Assembly: GCF_000647975.1 (NCBI RefSeq)
Contig: NZ_JFKE01000001.1
Span: 558,001-622,000 of the forward strand
Length of the DNA: 64,000 nt
Source of the DNA: Actibacterium mucosum KCTC 23349
GTDB taxonomy: Bacteria > Pseudomonadota > Alphaproteobacteria > Rhodobacterales > Rhodobacteraceae
Direction: 5' to 3'
Part shown: in pieces, positions 48,855 through 57,698 of the stretch
Layout: each line of letters starts with the position of its first letter
Position numbering within the stretch: the first letter of the stretch is position 1
Position numbers and translations under genes: made by a program
The notes under the pieces: model-generated
What the model saw: only the letters and a program-made list of their open reading frames with translations
Told to the model about the DNA's origin: nothing
Databases searched by the model: none

Positions 48855-49208
48855 TCAGGCGGCGTCTTTTGAATTGCTCATATGGCAGGGCACGTTCAGG
48901 CCCAGCTTGTGCGCCACGTCGTTCATCTGTTCCAGCACCCCGCGCAGCATCCAGCCCTCTTTGGTCAGCGAATAGCTGACCTGCGGCGGCACCGTGGGCA
49001 CATACTCGCGATGCACCAGCCCCGCGCCCTCAAGCTTGCGCAGCCGTTCGGTCAGAACCCGCGAGGAAATCCCTGGCACGGCGCGTTTCAGTTCGCCAAA
49101 CCGAATTTTTTCCACCTGCGACATCTGCCACAGGATGAAGGTGGTCCAAGGGCCTGAGATCAAACGCAAAAGCCCATCCATCGGACAGCTTGTTTCGGGC
49201 TTGGTCAT
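48855..49208 (-). CDS. HxlR-family transcriptional regulator
   Basis: The 117-residue single-domain winged-helix protein has the HxlR pattern: an N-terminal Cys in SCPMDGLL, SGPWTTFILWQM, RFGELKRAVPGISSRVLTERLRKLE and a wing VPPQVSYSLT. The N-terminal Cys often senses electrophiles or disulfide stress in this family. It is divergent from the WrbA-like gene, which is the likely target. Confidence 0.9.
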   Translation of the reverse strand: MTKPETSCPMDGLLRLISGPWTTFILWQMSQVEKIRFGELKRAVPGISSRVLTERLRKLEGAGLVHREYVPTVPPQVSYSLTKEGWMLRGVLEQMNDVAHKLGLNVPCHMSNSKDAA

Positions 49209-49228
49209 GGGGCAATCCAGCGTGTTGT

Positions 49229-49261
49229 TACTTGGTTACTTTTAAATACCTACTTTTATTA
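49229..49261. promoter_or_regulatory. Repeat-rich divergent promoter of the HxlR/flavoprotein pair
   Basis: GTTACTTGGTTACTTT contains TTACTT twice in tandem, and TACCTACTTTT follows at 49247. The heptamer TACCTAC is also present, on the other strand, in the second HxlR intergenic region at 58072-58078. The AT-rich stretch is likely the shared operator/promoter. Confidence 0.45.
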
Positions 49262-49310
49262 GATAATCAAGAAGCTAGGTCTTCAGCAACGCAACAAACG
49301 GAGACTTACG

Positions 49311-49910
49311 ATGTCGGACACCATCAAAATCGCGGTCGTTTACCATTCGGGATACGGCCATACCAAAGTTCAGGCCGAAGCCGTGCATGCCGGCGCCGAC
49401 GAAGGTGCCGGGGTGAATGCCGCGCTTTACGCCGTGGATGATCTCAGCGACGATCTGTCGGAACTGGCCGATGCGGACGCGATGATCTTTGGCTCGCCCA
49501 CCTATATGGGCAACGTGTCGGGGCCGTTTAAATCCTTTATGGACAAGTCCAGCCGTATCTGGCTGAACCGCGGCTGGTCGGGCAAGATCGCCGGTGGGTT
49601 CACCAACTCGTCCAGCCAGCTGGGCGACAAGGGCTCAACCCTGCAGGCGTTGTCGGTCTTTGCGATCCAGCACGGCATGGTCTGGGTGGGTCTGGACATG
49701 CTGCCGGGCAACAATTCGACCCAAGGGTCAGACACTGCCCTGAACCGGATGGGTGCCAGCCTGGGCGCGGTGGCGCAGTCGCTGGCTGACCAGGGCCCGG
49801 ATCAGTCGCCCCCCTCGGCCGACCTGGAAACGGCGCGGGCCTATGGCCGCAACGTTGCGCTGGCCGCCCGTCGCTGGGGCAAATCGGACGCACAGCAAGA
49901 GGCCGCGTAA
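49311..49910 (+). CDS. WrbA-like flavodoxin-fold oxidoreductase
   Basis: The 199-residue protein has the FMN loop YHSGYGHTKVQAEAV, FGSPTYMGNVSGPFKSFMDKS and GFTNSSSQLGDK, as in WrbA and related NAD(P)H:quinone reductases. Two-electron reduction of quinones avoids radical formation. The gene is divergent from the HxlR regulator at 48855, with 102 bases between starts, which suggests induction by quinones or other electrophiles. Confidence 0.88.
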   Translation: MSDTIKIAVVYHSGYGHTKVQAEAVHAGADEGAGVNAALYAVDDLSDDLSELADADAMIFGSPTYMGNVSGPFKSFMDKSSRIWLNRGWSGKIAGGFTNSSSQLGDKGSTLQALSVFAIQHGMVWVGLDMLPGNNSTQGSDTALNRMGASLGAVAQSLADQGPDQSPPSADLETARAYGRNVALAARRWGKSDAQQEAA

Positions 49911-49918
49911 ATGGACAA

Positions 49919-49951
49919 GCCCCGGCGCATCACACGCCGGGGCCGGGTTTT
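49919..49951 (+). terminator. Hairpin between the WrbA-like gene and dctM
   Basis: GCCCCGGCG (49919-49927) pairs with CGCCGGGGC (49935-49943) around a 7-base loop. A short TTTT run follows at 49948-49951, directly before the convergent dctM stop. It is likely a terminator for the plus-strand gene. Confidence 0.65.
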
Positions 49952-51352
49952 CTAGATCTGGCTGGGCAGCCACAGCACGATCTGCGGCATGGCGACCAGC
50001 ACCGCGATGGTCACCGCGTCGGCGATAAAGAACGGCGTCACGCCTTTGAACACGTCCTGCACGCTGAGGTCCGGGCGCACACCCGCCACGACAAAACAGT
50101 TCAGCCCGATGGGTGGCGTGATCAGACAGAACTCGGCCATCTTCACCACCAGGATCCCGAACCAGATCGCGCACATCGGGCCGCTCATCCCAAAGGTGCT
50201 GTCGGCGGCCGACACGAACTCGCCCCCGTTCAGCGCCATCACCGCCGGATAAACCACCGGCAAGGTCAGCAGCAGCATGCCGATGGCGTCCATGAACATG
50301 CCCAGCACTGCATAAGCCAGCAGGATGCAGATCAGGATCAGCATCGGCGACATGGTCAGCGAGGTGATCCAGTCCGAAAACGCGCCCGGCAGATCGGCAA
50401 AGCCCAGGAACCGCACATAGACCAGCACGCCCCAGATGATGGTAAAGATCATCACGGCCAGCTTGGCGGTTTCCATCAGCGCGTCGCGCAACTGCGTCCA
50501 GCGCATGCCGCGATAGACGGCCACAAGGAACACAACAAAGGCGCCGATGGCCCCGCCCTCGGTCGGGGTGCCCCAGGCGTCGCCGCCAAATGGGTTGTAG
50601 ACGAAGAAGATGATCGCCACGACCACGAACACGATGGGCAGCGCCGGGGGCAGGGCGCGCAGACGCTCGCCCCAGGTAAAGCCGCGCACCGGCGGGCCGA
50701 ACCCCTTGATCGTCAGCGCCAGCCCCACGATCAGCGCGCCATAGATCAGCGCCGAGACCACGCCGGGGATGAACCCCGCCAGCAGCAGCTTGCCCACATC
50801 CTGTTCCACGATGATCGCGTAAATCACCAAAATGGCCGAGGGCGGGATCAGGCTGGCCAACGTGCCGCCCGCGGCCACCACGCCCGCGGCAAAGCGTTTG
50901 TCATAGCCGATCTTCAGCATCTCGGGGATGGCGATGCGGGCAAACACCGCCGCCGTCGCGACCGACGCACCCGACACCGCCGCAAAGCCCGCCGTGGCGA
51001 ACACGGTCGACACCGCCAACCCGCCCGGCAACCAGCCGACCCATTTTTTCGCCGCCTCGAACAGCGCCTTGGTCAGGCCCGCGTAATAGGCCAGATAGCC
51101 GATCAGGATAAAGGTGGGGATCAGGCTCAGCTCCTGCGCTGATACCTTGGAATGCGGCACCTGGCCGGCGGTTTTGGTGGCCACGGTCAGCGCCCAGCCA
51201 AAATCGTCCAGCCCGTAATCTTTCTTGGCCCAGAAAATCCAGATCAACCCGATCATGCCCGACAGACCCGCGGCAAAGGCCACGCGCATGCCCAGAACCA
51301 CCATGATCAGCAGCCCGCCGCTGACCCACAATCCAATTTCGATAGGTTCCAT
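49952..51352 (-). CDS. dctM: TRAP transporter large permease
   Basis: The 466-residue integral membrane protein has about 12 hydrophobic helices and family landmarks such as GGTLASLIPPSAILVIYAI and ITPPIGLNCFVVAG. It forms the ion-coupled channel of a tripartite ATP-independent periplasmic transporter for C4-dicarboxylates or other organic acids. A cytosolic loop of about 40 residues in the middle is longer than usual. It follows dctQ with a 3-base gap. Confidence 0.95.
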   Translation of the reverse strand: MEPIEIGLWVSGGLLIMVVLGMRVAFAAGLSGMIGLIWIFWAKKDYGLDDFGWALTVATKTAGQVPHSKVSAQELSLIPTFILIGYLAYYAGLTKALFEAAKKWVGWLPGGLAVSTVFATAGFAAVSGASVATAAVFARIAIPEMLKIGYDKRFAAGVVAAGGTLASLIPPSAILVIYAIIVEQDVGKLLLAGFIPGVVSALIYGALIVGLALTIKGFGPPVRGFTWGERLRALPPALPIVFVVVAIIFFVYNPFGGDAWGTPTEGGAIGAFVVFLVAVYRGMRWTQLRDALMETAKLAVMIFTIIWGVLVYVRFLGFADLPGAFSDWITSLTMSPMLILICILLAYAVLGMFMDAIGMLLLTLPVVYPAVMALNGGEFVSAADSTFGMSGPMCAIWFGILVVKMAEFCLITPPIGLNCFVVAGVRPDLSVQDVFKGVTPFFIADAVTIAVLVAMPQIVLWLPSQI

Positions 51353-51355
51353 GGT

Positions 51356-51988
51356 TCAGCCCTCTCCGTTCGATACGGTTTCAGCCTCGGCAGCGGCCTG
51401 TTCGGCGGCCGATTGCACCAGCGGCACGGCGACGGGGCGCTCTAGATTGCCGGCAAAGGCGCGGCCAAAGCCCCACAATTGCAGGCACAGCCGCAGGCAC
51501 AGCACCGAAAACGCCACCGGCGCCAGTAGTTTCGCCGGCCACAGCGGCAACGCGATATCCATAGAGCTGTCGCGGCTCCACATCGGTGCTGCAAAGTCAA
51601 AGCTGCGGGCGAAATGCGCCCAGCTTCCCCAGACCATCAAAACCATCAGGATCAGGATCAACGCGGTGGTCACGAACTCCGCCGCCCACAGGGGCCGCCC
51701 GCGCAGCTGGCCCACCAGGATATCCATGCGGATATGGCCGCCCTCGCGCTGGGTGAAGGCGATGCCCATAAACGCGATCAAGGGCATGGCCTGCTCGATC
51801 CAGTCCACATAGCCCGGCAGGGGTGAGGCAAAGAAATTGCGCCCGCCCACCGACACCACCGCCAAAACCATCAGCCCGAACACCGCCAAACCGCTCAGCA
51901 GCGCCAGCGCCCGTTCCAGCCGCAGCAGCGCCCGGTCCAACCGGCTCAGCGCGCTGCCATCCTCCAAAATCGCGGAATGCCCCGCCAT
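51356..51988 (-). CDS. dctQ: TRAP transporter small permease
   Basis: The 210-residue protein has the four-helix DctQ pattern with VVSVGGRNFFASPLPGYVDWIE, FTQREGGHIRMDIL and a final helix in SVLCLRLCLQLWG. It stabilises the large permease. The start at 51988 is set by GGGGAGAGGGA. In-frame upstream sequence includes the terminator hairpin, so the longer reading is rejected. There is an acidic C-terminal tail. Confidence 0.93.
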   Translation of the reverse strand: MAGHSAILEDGSALSRLDRALLRLERALALLSGLAVFGLMVLAVVSVGGRNFFASPLPGYVDWIEQAMPLIAFMGIAFTQREGGHIRMDILVGQLRGRPLWAAEFVTTALILILMVLMVWGSWAHFARSFDFAAPMWSRDSSMDIALPLWPAKLLAPVAFSVLCLRLCLQLWGFGRAFAGNLERPVAVPLVQSAAEQAAAEAETVSNGEG

Positions 51989-52004
51989 TGTCCCTCTCCC
52001 CAAT

Positions 52005-52037
52005 AAAAAGCCCGGCCCGCGTGTTGGCGGGCCGGGC
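52005..52037 (-). terminator. Intercistronic terminator/attenuator between dctP and dctQ
   Basis: Read on the minus strand, GCCCGGCCCGC and GCGGGCCGGGC pair perfectly over 11 bp around CAACAC and are followed directly by TTTTT. It lies between the dctP stop and the dctQ ribosome site. Partial read-through would give more binding protein than permease. Confidence 0.88.
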
Positions 52038-52051
52038 AAAATGTCGTGACG

Positions 52052-53056
52052 TTACTGGCCGATCATGCCGGTGACGAAGTCATACAGCTCCTGCGCGGGC
52101 AGGCCGCGCGCGGTGTTGTCGGCGATCCAGGCTGCGGCGGCCGGGCCGGCAGCAGCTTCCTTGAAGGCCGCAATCTCGGTGTCGGCAAAGGTCACCTGTG
52201 CGATGCCTTTTTCCTCCAGCGTCGGGCCCCAGGCATCCATCGTCGCACCGTTATAGGTGGCGATGTAATAGTCCAGCGCCTCGTCCACCGAACCCAGCAG
52301 CGCGTCGCGATGCGCATCCGACAGACCGTTCAGCGCGTCGGTGTTCACCACAACCGGGCAGTTCACGGTGCCGGGGTTCAGGTTGGTGGTCCACCACTTG
52401 CCGGTTTCCACGGTGCCAAACGACATATGGGCATGCGGGGCAAAGGCCACGGCCTTGACCACGCCACTGTCCAGCGCCTGGCGCACTTCGGTGGCGCTCA
52501 TCGAGGTCGGAACGGCACCCACGGCACCCATCGCGGCACCGATGCCGCCGGTTGCGCGCACGCTCAGCCCTTCGAAATCGGCCAGCGTTGCAGGCGCGTC
52601 ACCCACACCCACGATGTTATACTGCGGCAGCGGCGACGGCATCAGCAGCGTCGCGTTCCAACGGGCCAGATCGGCGATGGCGGCAGGGTGCTGATACAGC
52701 GCCTGGCTGATCTTGCGCTCTTCTTCCAGAGTGCTGACACCCAGGAATGGCAGTTCAAGAACGGTGATCGACGGGTTCTTGTCGCGGTGATACCCGGCGC
52801 AGAACTGTGCCATTTCGAACGCCCCGATCGAGATCCCGTCCAGGTTCTCGCGGTTTTTCGACAGGCCGCCATAGCTGATGTTCAGCGTGAACTCGCCCCC
52901 GGTCTTTTCGCTGACCAGCTCGGCCAGTTTTTCGACATGCTCGGTAAAGGCGCGGCGTTTGCCCCAGAGCGAGACATTCCACTCTTCGGCCATGGCCTCG
53001 GTCGCAAATGCAAAGGAAATCGCGGCGATCGCTGCGCCACGGAATGCACGTTTCAT
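52052..53056 (-). CDS. dctP: TRAP transporter substrate-binding protein
   Basis: The 334-residue periplasmic binding protein has a signal peptide (MKRAFRGAAIAAISFAFATEAMA) and the DctP fold: FTEHVEKLAELVSEKTGG, SVRATGGIGAAMGAVGAVPTSM with the conserved Arg that holds the substrate carboxylate, and VVVNTDALNGL. It delivers the substrate to DctQM. The exact ligand is not readable. It is the first gene of the dctPQM operon. Confidence 0.93.
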   Translation of the reverse strand: MKRAFRGAAIAAISFAFATEAMAEEWNVSLWGKRRAFTEHVEKLAELVSEKTGGEFTLNISYGGLSKNRENLDGISIGAFEMAQFCAGYHRDKNPSITVLELPFLGVSTLEEERKISQALYQHPAAIADLARWNATLLMPSPLPQYNIVGVGDAPATLADFEGLSVRATGGIGAAMGAVGAVPTSMSATEVRQALDSGVVKAVAFAPHAHMSFGTVETGKWWTTNLNPGTVNCPVVVNTDALNGLSDAHRDALLGSVDEALDYYIATYNGATMDAWGPTLEEKGIAQVTFADTEIAAFKEAAAGPAAAAWIADNTARGLPAQELYDFVTGMIGQ

Positions 53057-53175
53057 CTTCTATCCTCCCTGAGATTCGGAAACGTTATGTGGATAAGATA
53101 GCGATTGGCGATTGGCGGACTATGAAGGAAAACGCGCATTGCTGCGGCAAAGCCCTGCGGAAACCCGCAAGGCGG

Positions 53176-53754
53176 TCAAAACGCGCGCCCGGCCTCGAAC
53201 GCCTCGGTCAAAATCGCGTCGCGCCGCGCCTCGGGCTCGACCGCGGCACCGGTCAGCAGGCGGATATCGGCGGTGCCCATGCCAAACAGGCCCAGCATGC
53301 CGTCGCGCCAGATCCGCGCGATGTCTTTGTCCACGCCTTTGGGGTGCCAATCCTCGGGCCGCCCACCCGCCGGGATCAGCATCAGCGCGCGGCGCGGGCG
53401 TTGCAACGAGGCACCGGGATCGTCGACCTGATCATAGGCCCAGCCAAAGGACCACACCCGGTCGAACCAGCCCTTGGTCATCGCCGGCATCCCGTACCAG
53501 AACAGCGGAAAGATCAGCGCCAGCGCATCGGCCCGGTCAATCCGTTCCTGTTCGGCGGCAACGTCGCCCGGAACCGCCGCGCCCCGGAACACCGCCGCAT
53601 CGGCCGCGGTCCAGCGCGGGTCAAACCCCTCGGCATGCAGATCGGCAACCTCGTGGCTGTGGCTGGCCCGCGCCAGCCCTTCGGCAAAGCGCGCGGCGAT
53701 CTGGTGAGAGAATGAACCGGGTTCGGGGTGGTCGATCACGCACAGCACATGCAT
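53176..53754 (-). CDS. NAD(P)H:quinone-oxidoreductase-like flavodoxin-fold protein
   Basis: The 192-residue protein has the fold of MdaB/NQO-type reductases: ADALALIFPLFWYGMPAMTKGWFDRVWSFGWAY is diagnostic, with the flavin-binding Trp-Xaa-Xaa-Gly-Met-Pro-Ala. It lies between dctP and dctD and shares their strand. Its stop is 119 bases upstream of the dctP start, so it may be a member of the dctD transcription unit, 3 bases behind dctD. Substrates are unknown. Confidence 0.85.
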   Translation of the reverse strand: MHVLCVIDHPEPGSFSHQIAARFAEGLARASHSHEVADLHAEGFDPRWTAADAAVFRGAAVPGDVAAEQERIDRADALALIFPLFWYGMPAMTKGWFDRVWSFGWAYDQVDDPGASLQRPRRALMLIPAGGRPEDWHPKGVDKDIARIWRDGMLGLFGMGTADIRLLTGAAVEPEARRDAILTEAFEAGRAF

Positions 53755-53757
53755 CGG

Positions 53758-55095
53758 CTACAACAACGCCTCTTTGTCCAGGCCCAGCTTCACCACCTTC
53801 TCGTTCAATGTCCGCCGCCCGATGCCCAGCGCCTCGGCCACCGCGTCCATGCGGCCCTGGTGGCTGCGAATGGCGCGCGCGACCAGCTCGCGTTCAAAGG
53901 CGGCCACGGCCTCGCGCAGCGTATCGGGCACGTCGCTGATGCCCTGATCGGCGCGGATCGCCTCGGCGACCGAGCCGCGCCCCCGCCGCGCCGCCAGCAC
54001 CCGGCGTTCGGCCACATGGCGCAGCTCGCGCACATTGCCGGGCCAGTCATGGGCCATCAGCGCGGTGGTGTCGTCCTGCGTGCGCTCGGGCGGGGCCACC
54101 TCGTAGATGCGGGCGTATTCGGCGGCGAAATGGTCAAACAACAGCGGCAGGTCATCGCGCCGTTGCCTGAGCGTGGGCAGCGACAGAACCACCGTGTTGA
54201 TCCGGTACAAAAGGTCGGCCCGGAACCGCCCGGCAGCCACCGCCGCGTCGGGGTCCTCGTTCGAGGCCGAGACCAGCCGGAACCGCGCCGGCACCGGTGT
54301 CGATTGGCCCAGCGGCGTGAACTCGCGGGTTTCCAGCGCGCGCAGCAGCTTGGCCTGCAAATCCATCGGACAGGCGCAGACCTCGTCCAGAAACAGCGTG
54401 CCGCCCTCGGCCGCGGCCAGATGCCCGCGCGGGCCATCGGCACGGCCAAACATCTCGGCCTCGAACCGGTCAGCGGGCAGCGCGGCACAGTTCAGCGCTA
54501 CGAAAGGCCCTGCGCCATGCGGGCCCAGATCGTGCAGCGCGCGCGCCACCAGTTCCTTGCCCGTCCCGGTCTCGCCCAGCAACAGCGCCGCGGCGTCGGT
54601 GTCGGTCAGGTCCATCACGTCGGTGCGCAACGCGCGGATGTCGTCGGTCTGGCCCAACAGGATGCGGTCCAGCCCCGACAGCCGCGCCAGCCGCGCCCTC
54701 AGCCGTGCCGTATCGGCCGCCATCCGGCGCTGTTCTGCCGCGTGGCGCAGCACGGTCAGCAACCGGCGCGGATCATATGGTTTCTCGATAAAGCTATAGG
54801 CGCCATCCTGCATCGCCTGCACGGCCATCGGAATGTCGCCATGGGCCGAGATCAGCACAACCGGCGGCGCGTCGGCCCCCAGATTGCCCAGCAGTTCCAG
54901 CCCGCTCATCCCCGGCATGCGCACATCCGACAGGATCACATCGGGCTGAAACCGGGTCAGCTCGTCGGCCACGTAGTCCGCCCGCGCCACGGCGGCGGTG
55001 TTCCATTCGGCGGCGTCCAGCAATTCGGCAAGGGATTCGCGCATGGCCTTGTCGTCATCGGCGATCAAGACCCGAAACGCGGGGCTCTGGTTCAT
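53758..55095 (-). CDS. dctD: DctD-type response regulator lacking GAFTGA
   Basis: The 445-residue protein has a receiver (phospho-acceptor Asp57 in ILSDVRMPG), an AAA+ domain with Walker A GETGTGK (174-180) and Walker B GTLFLDEV, and a Fis-type helix-turn-helix (QGRMDAVAEALGIGRRTLNEKV). The loop that contacts sigma-54 is missing: where GAFTGA should follow FG at about 216 the sequence reads RADGPRGHLAAAEGG. It is adjacent to the TRAP genes and overlaps dctB by 4 bases, so control of dctPQM is likely, but by a route that may not use sigma-54. Confidence 0.88.
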   Translation of the reverse strand: MNQSPAFRVLIADDDKAMRESLAELLDAAEWNTAAVARADYVADELTRFQPDVILSDVRMPGMSGLELLGNLGADAPPVVLISAHGDIPMAVQAMQDGAYSFIEKPYDPRRLLTVLRHAAEQRRMAADTARLRARLARLSGLDRILLGQTDDIRALRTDVMDLTDTDAAALLLGETGTGKELVARALHDLGPHGAGPFVALNCAALPADRFEAEMFGRADGPRGHLAAAEGGTLFLDEVCACPMDLQAKLLRALETREFTPLGQSTPVPARFRLVSASNEDPDAAVAAGRFRADLLYRINTVVLSLPTLRQRRDDLPLLFDHFAAEYARIYEVAPPERTQDDTTALMAHDWPGNVRELRHVAERRVLAARRGRGSVAEAIRADQGISDVPDTLREAVAAFERELVARAIRSHQGRMDAVAEALGIGRRTLNEKVVKLGLDKEALL

Positions 55096-56831
55096 TCGGC
55101 GGCCTCCCTGCCGGCTTGGATCAGGGGCAGGGTCACCCGAAACTCGGCGCCACCCTCGGGCAGGTCGCGCGCGCTCATCCGCCCGCCATGTTCGCGCAGG
55201 ATCTCGCCCGAAATGGCAAGGCCCAGCCCCATACCCTGGCCGGACGAGCGCGTGGTCACGAACGGTTCCTGCAAATCGCTCAGATCGGCACCGCGCAGCC
55301 CGGTGCCGGTATCCTGCAACGTCACCGTCGCCTCGTCGCCGATGGCGGCCAGACCCACGCGCAGCCGGCGCGGCGTGTCGGTGTCCTCCATCGCGTCCAG
55401 CGCGTTGCGCATCAGGTTGGTCATCACCTGTTCCAGCCGCATCCGGTTGCCATGCACCTGCAACGGCCCGGTCGAGGTCTCTACCTGCACCTCCACCCCC
55501 AATGTCGCGATATTGGGGGCCAGCAGCGCGCGCGCCTCGTCAACCACGCTGTTCAGGTCCACCGGCTCCAACGCCTCGTCGGCGGCGGGGCTGGCAAAGA
55601 ATTTCAGCTGCCGCGTGATCGCCTCCATCCGCGCCACCAACCCTTGCAGACGGCCCGTCATCCTGCCGCTCTGGCCCGATATCTCGGCCGCTGTCAGGTG
55701 GTTCTTCATCGCCGCGATGGGCTGGCCCAGCTCATGCGTGACCGAGGCCGCCAATTGCCCCAACACCGCCAGCCGCGAGGCGCGCGCCAGCTCGTCCTGC
55801 GTGCGGTGCAACCGGCGCTGCGCGGTGCGCCGCTCCTCGATCTCGACAGCCAGCCGCGCGTTTGCTTCGCGCAGCGCCGCCTCTTCGGCCTCGGATTTGT
55901 GCAGCGCTTGGCGGATGCGCACATTGCGCCGCGCTTGCGTGATCAGGATCGTGGCCGCCGCCACCACCGCGGCAATCACAACCGTCAGCCAGCTGCGCAC
56001 CCACATCGCGCGCGGGTCGGCAAAGTAGTGCAGAACCCAGCCATGCGGCAACGCATCGCTGGTGACGTGCAGAAACGCCTTGGCCCCGATCCGTGCGCCC
56101 TGGTCGCCGGTTTCGTCCCAGTTCAGTGGCGTCAGGGGTTCGTCGGCGAATTGCTGACCGGCGCGAATATCGGCCCGCTGCGCCGTCGTCAGAGGCTGCA
56201 AGGCGCGGTACCGCCACGCCGGGTCCGAGGCCAGAAAGACAACGCCGTCATCATTGGCCAGCAACACGTTCTCGCCGCTTTCGGCCCAGGCCGCCGACAA
56301 GGTGCCCAGATCGATCTTGATGGCAATCACCGCCACCACGTCACCCGACGGCCCGCGCACCGGGTCAGCGATGAAATAGCCCGGCCGCCGCGTTGTGGCA
56401 CCGATGCCGTAAAACGTGCCGTGCCGGCCGGCGGCAGCCTCGCGGAAATAGGGCCGAAACCCGTAATTCTGCCCCAAAAACGTGCCCGGCTGCCCGGCAT
56501 TCGACGCCGCGATGGTCAGCCCGGTCATGTCCATCAGGTAAATCGCCTCTAGCCCGGCCTGTTCGGCAAAGGCTGCCAGCCGGCTGTTCAGCGCCGCGCG
56601 GTCGTGGCCCAGCGTGGCGCGCTGCACATGGGCGTCGCGTGCCAGCACAAACGTCAGATGGGCAAACCGCCCAACCTCGGCCACCAGCAACCCGCGATGC
56701 AGCGACAGCCGCGCCTGAGCCTTGTTCACCTCTTCGGTGCGGAAAAACGCTGACGACCCAAAGAACAACGCAACACCAGCCACAACAGCCAGCAAAAGCC
56801 CCAACAACACGTTGCGTCCGGCAAAACTCAC
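55092..56831 (-). CDS. dctB: DctB-type sensor histidine kinase
   Basis: The 579-residue membrane kinase has a first helix (VLLGLLLAVVAGVALFF), a large periplasmic double-PAS sensor region (about 45-290, with YLMDMTGLTIAASN and VIAIKIDL), a second helix near 300, a coiled coil, the H-box THELGQPIAAMKNHL, an N-box MTNLMRNALDAME and GQGMGLGLAISGEIL. The start codon is GTG at 56831, because GGGAGG stands 6 bases before it. An in-frame TTG at 56879 lacks such a site. Ligands of DctB are C4-dicarboxylates. Confidence 0.92.
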   Translation of the reverse strand: MSFAGRNVLLGLLLAVVAGVALFFGSSAFFRTEEVNKAQARLSLHRGLLVAEVGRFAHLTFVLARDAHVQRATLGHDRAALNSRLAAFAEQAGLEAIYLMDMTGLTIAASNAGQPGTFLGQNYGFRPYFREAAAGRHGTFYGIGATTRRPGYFIADPVRGPSGDVVAVIAIKIDLGTLSAAWAESGENVLLANDDGVVFLASDPAWRYRALQPLTTAQRADIRAGQQFADEPLTPLNWDETGDQGARIGAKAFLHVTSDALPHGWVLHYFADPRAMWVRSWLTVVIAAVVAAATILITQARRNVRIRQALHKSEAEEAALREANARLAVEIEERRTAQRRLHRTQDELARASRLAVLGQLAASVTHELGQPIAAMKNHLTAAEISGQSGRMTGRLQGLVARMEAITRQLKFFASPAADEALEPVDLNSVVDEARALLAPNIATLGVEVQVETSTGPLQVHGNRMRLEQVMTNLMRNALDAMEDTDTPRRLRVGLAAIGDEATVTLQDTGTGLRGADLSDLQEPFVTTRSSGQGMGLGLAISGEILREHGGRMSARDLPEGGAEFRVTLPLIQAGREAAE

Positions 56832-56903
56832 AGCGATCCTCCCGCGTGGCAGGATTGCTGAACTTGCCGACACTGGCAAGTCGGGTTGCGCAAAAGTGGG
56901 CCG

Positions 56904-57674
56904 TTAGGACTTCTTCAGAAGCTTCCTTAGCCTTCGTTTCAGCCTTTTACGAAGGTTCAGCCTGTAGCCTCGTTGCCGCTGCGCATAACCTTCAAGCATT
57001 GCAATTTGGTCCTGCTCTTGTGGTGTCAGCTGACCTAAAAAACGGCGCATTTGAACAGAGGCTTCGCTGTTGTCATACCCGGACCCTAACTCGTGCAGTA
57101 CCACGACGTCTTGGTTTTGAACGACAAAACCATTCGAGACACGCGTAAAGGCCACAGCGGCGTGATCGATCCCCCAGCCCAGATTGTTGCTGCGACAATC
57201 GAGTGCCTTCAACCGTTCAACAACATGTGGCCCAAACGCAGTCACGATGCCGTCTGTTTGCGCAATTGACCGAAGTTGCGGATGGCCGCGTATCGACCCA
57301 ACCAAAACGTCTTCTTGGTGCCAATAGGTATCACGGATCACGGGTGACCAGACGCCAAGTTCGGACAGATTGGCAAAATCGTTGCGACAGGCAGCCACCA
57401 GTTTTGCCCAGTCATCGCAATGGGTGTCCGCATGTACCAACAAAAGAATATCGCCATGGCAGGCCTCTAACGCGACGGCCATCTTGGGGCCGAAGAATTC
57501 TTTGTGCGAAGTGCGGATCCACTCACCCGGGCCAGTTTGGTCTTTGTGCCCGGGATCCGACCAAACCGTTGTCAATCGGTCGACAACAGGCAGCAGCTGC
57601 GCCCCTATGGCCCGTGCATCCTCGATTTTGTCATTCCATGCAATCAGCACGGCATGCACATTTGCAGGTTTCAT
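56904..57674 (-). CDS. Glycosyltransferase-like (GT-A) protein with basic tail
   Basis: The 256-residue protein reads like a GT-A family 2-type enzyme: HAVLIAWNDKIEDARAI at the start, ILLLVHADTHCDDW in the position of the Asp-Xaa-Asp motif, LGVWSPVIRDTYW, and GWGIDHAAVAF in the acceptor region. The last 24 residues hold 13 Arg/Lys alternating with Leu and would make an amphipathic cationic helix, suited to binding acidic membrane. No other polysaccharide genes are near. The donor and acceptor are unknown. Confidence 0.65.
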   Translation of the reverse strand: MKPANVHAVLIAWNDKIEDARAIGAQLLPVVDRLTTVWSDPGHKDQTGPGEWIRTSHKEFFGPKMAVALEACHGDILLLVHADTHCDDWAKLVAACRNDFANLSELGVWSPVIRDTYWHQEDVLVGSIRGHPQLRSIAQTDGIVTAFGPHVVERLKALDCRSNNLGWGIDHAAVAFTRVSNGFVVQNQDVVVLHELGSGYDNSEASVQMRRFLGQLTPQEQDQIAMLEGYAQRQRGYRLNLRKRLKRRLRKLLKKS

Positions 57675-57698
57675 AGCCCTTTTCGACGCCTCAGAAGT

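Noticed and set aside
47982-49208. Prophage or genomic island around the ORF6N gene
   Set aside because: No integrase, structural phage gene, tRNA attachment repeat or second phage-type gene is present. Flanking genes are ordinary.
53728-56028. Long plus-strand open frame opposite dctD and dctB
   Set aside because: Shadow of two well-supported genes in GC-rich sequence, with no protein-like segments.
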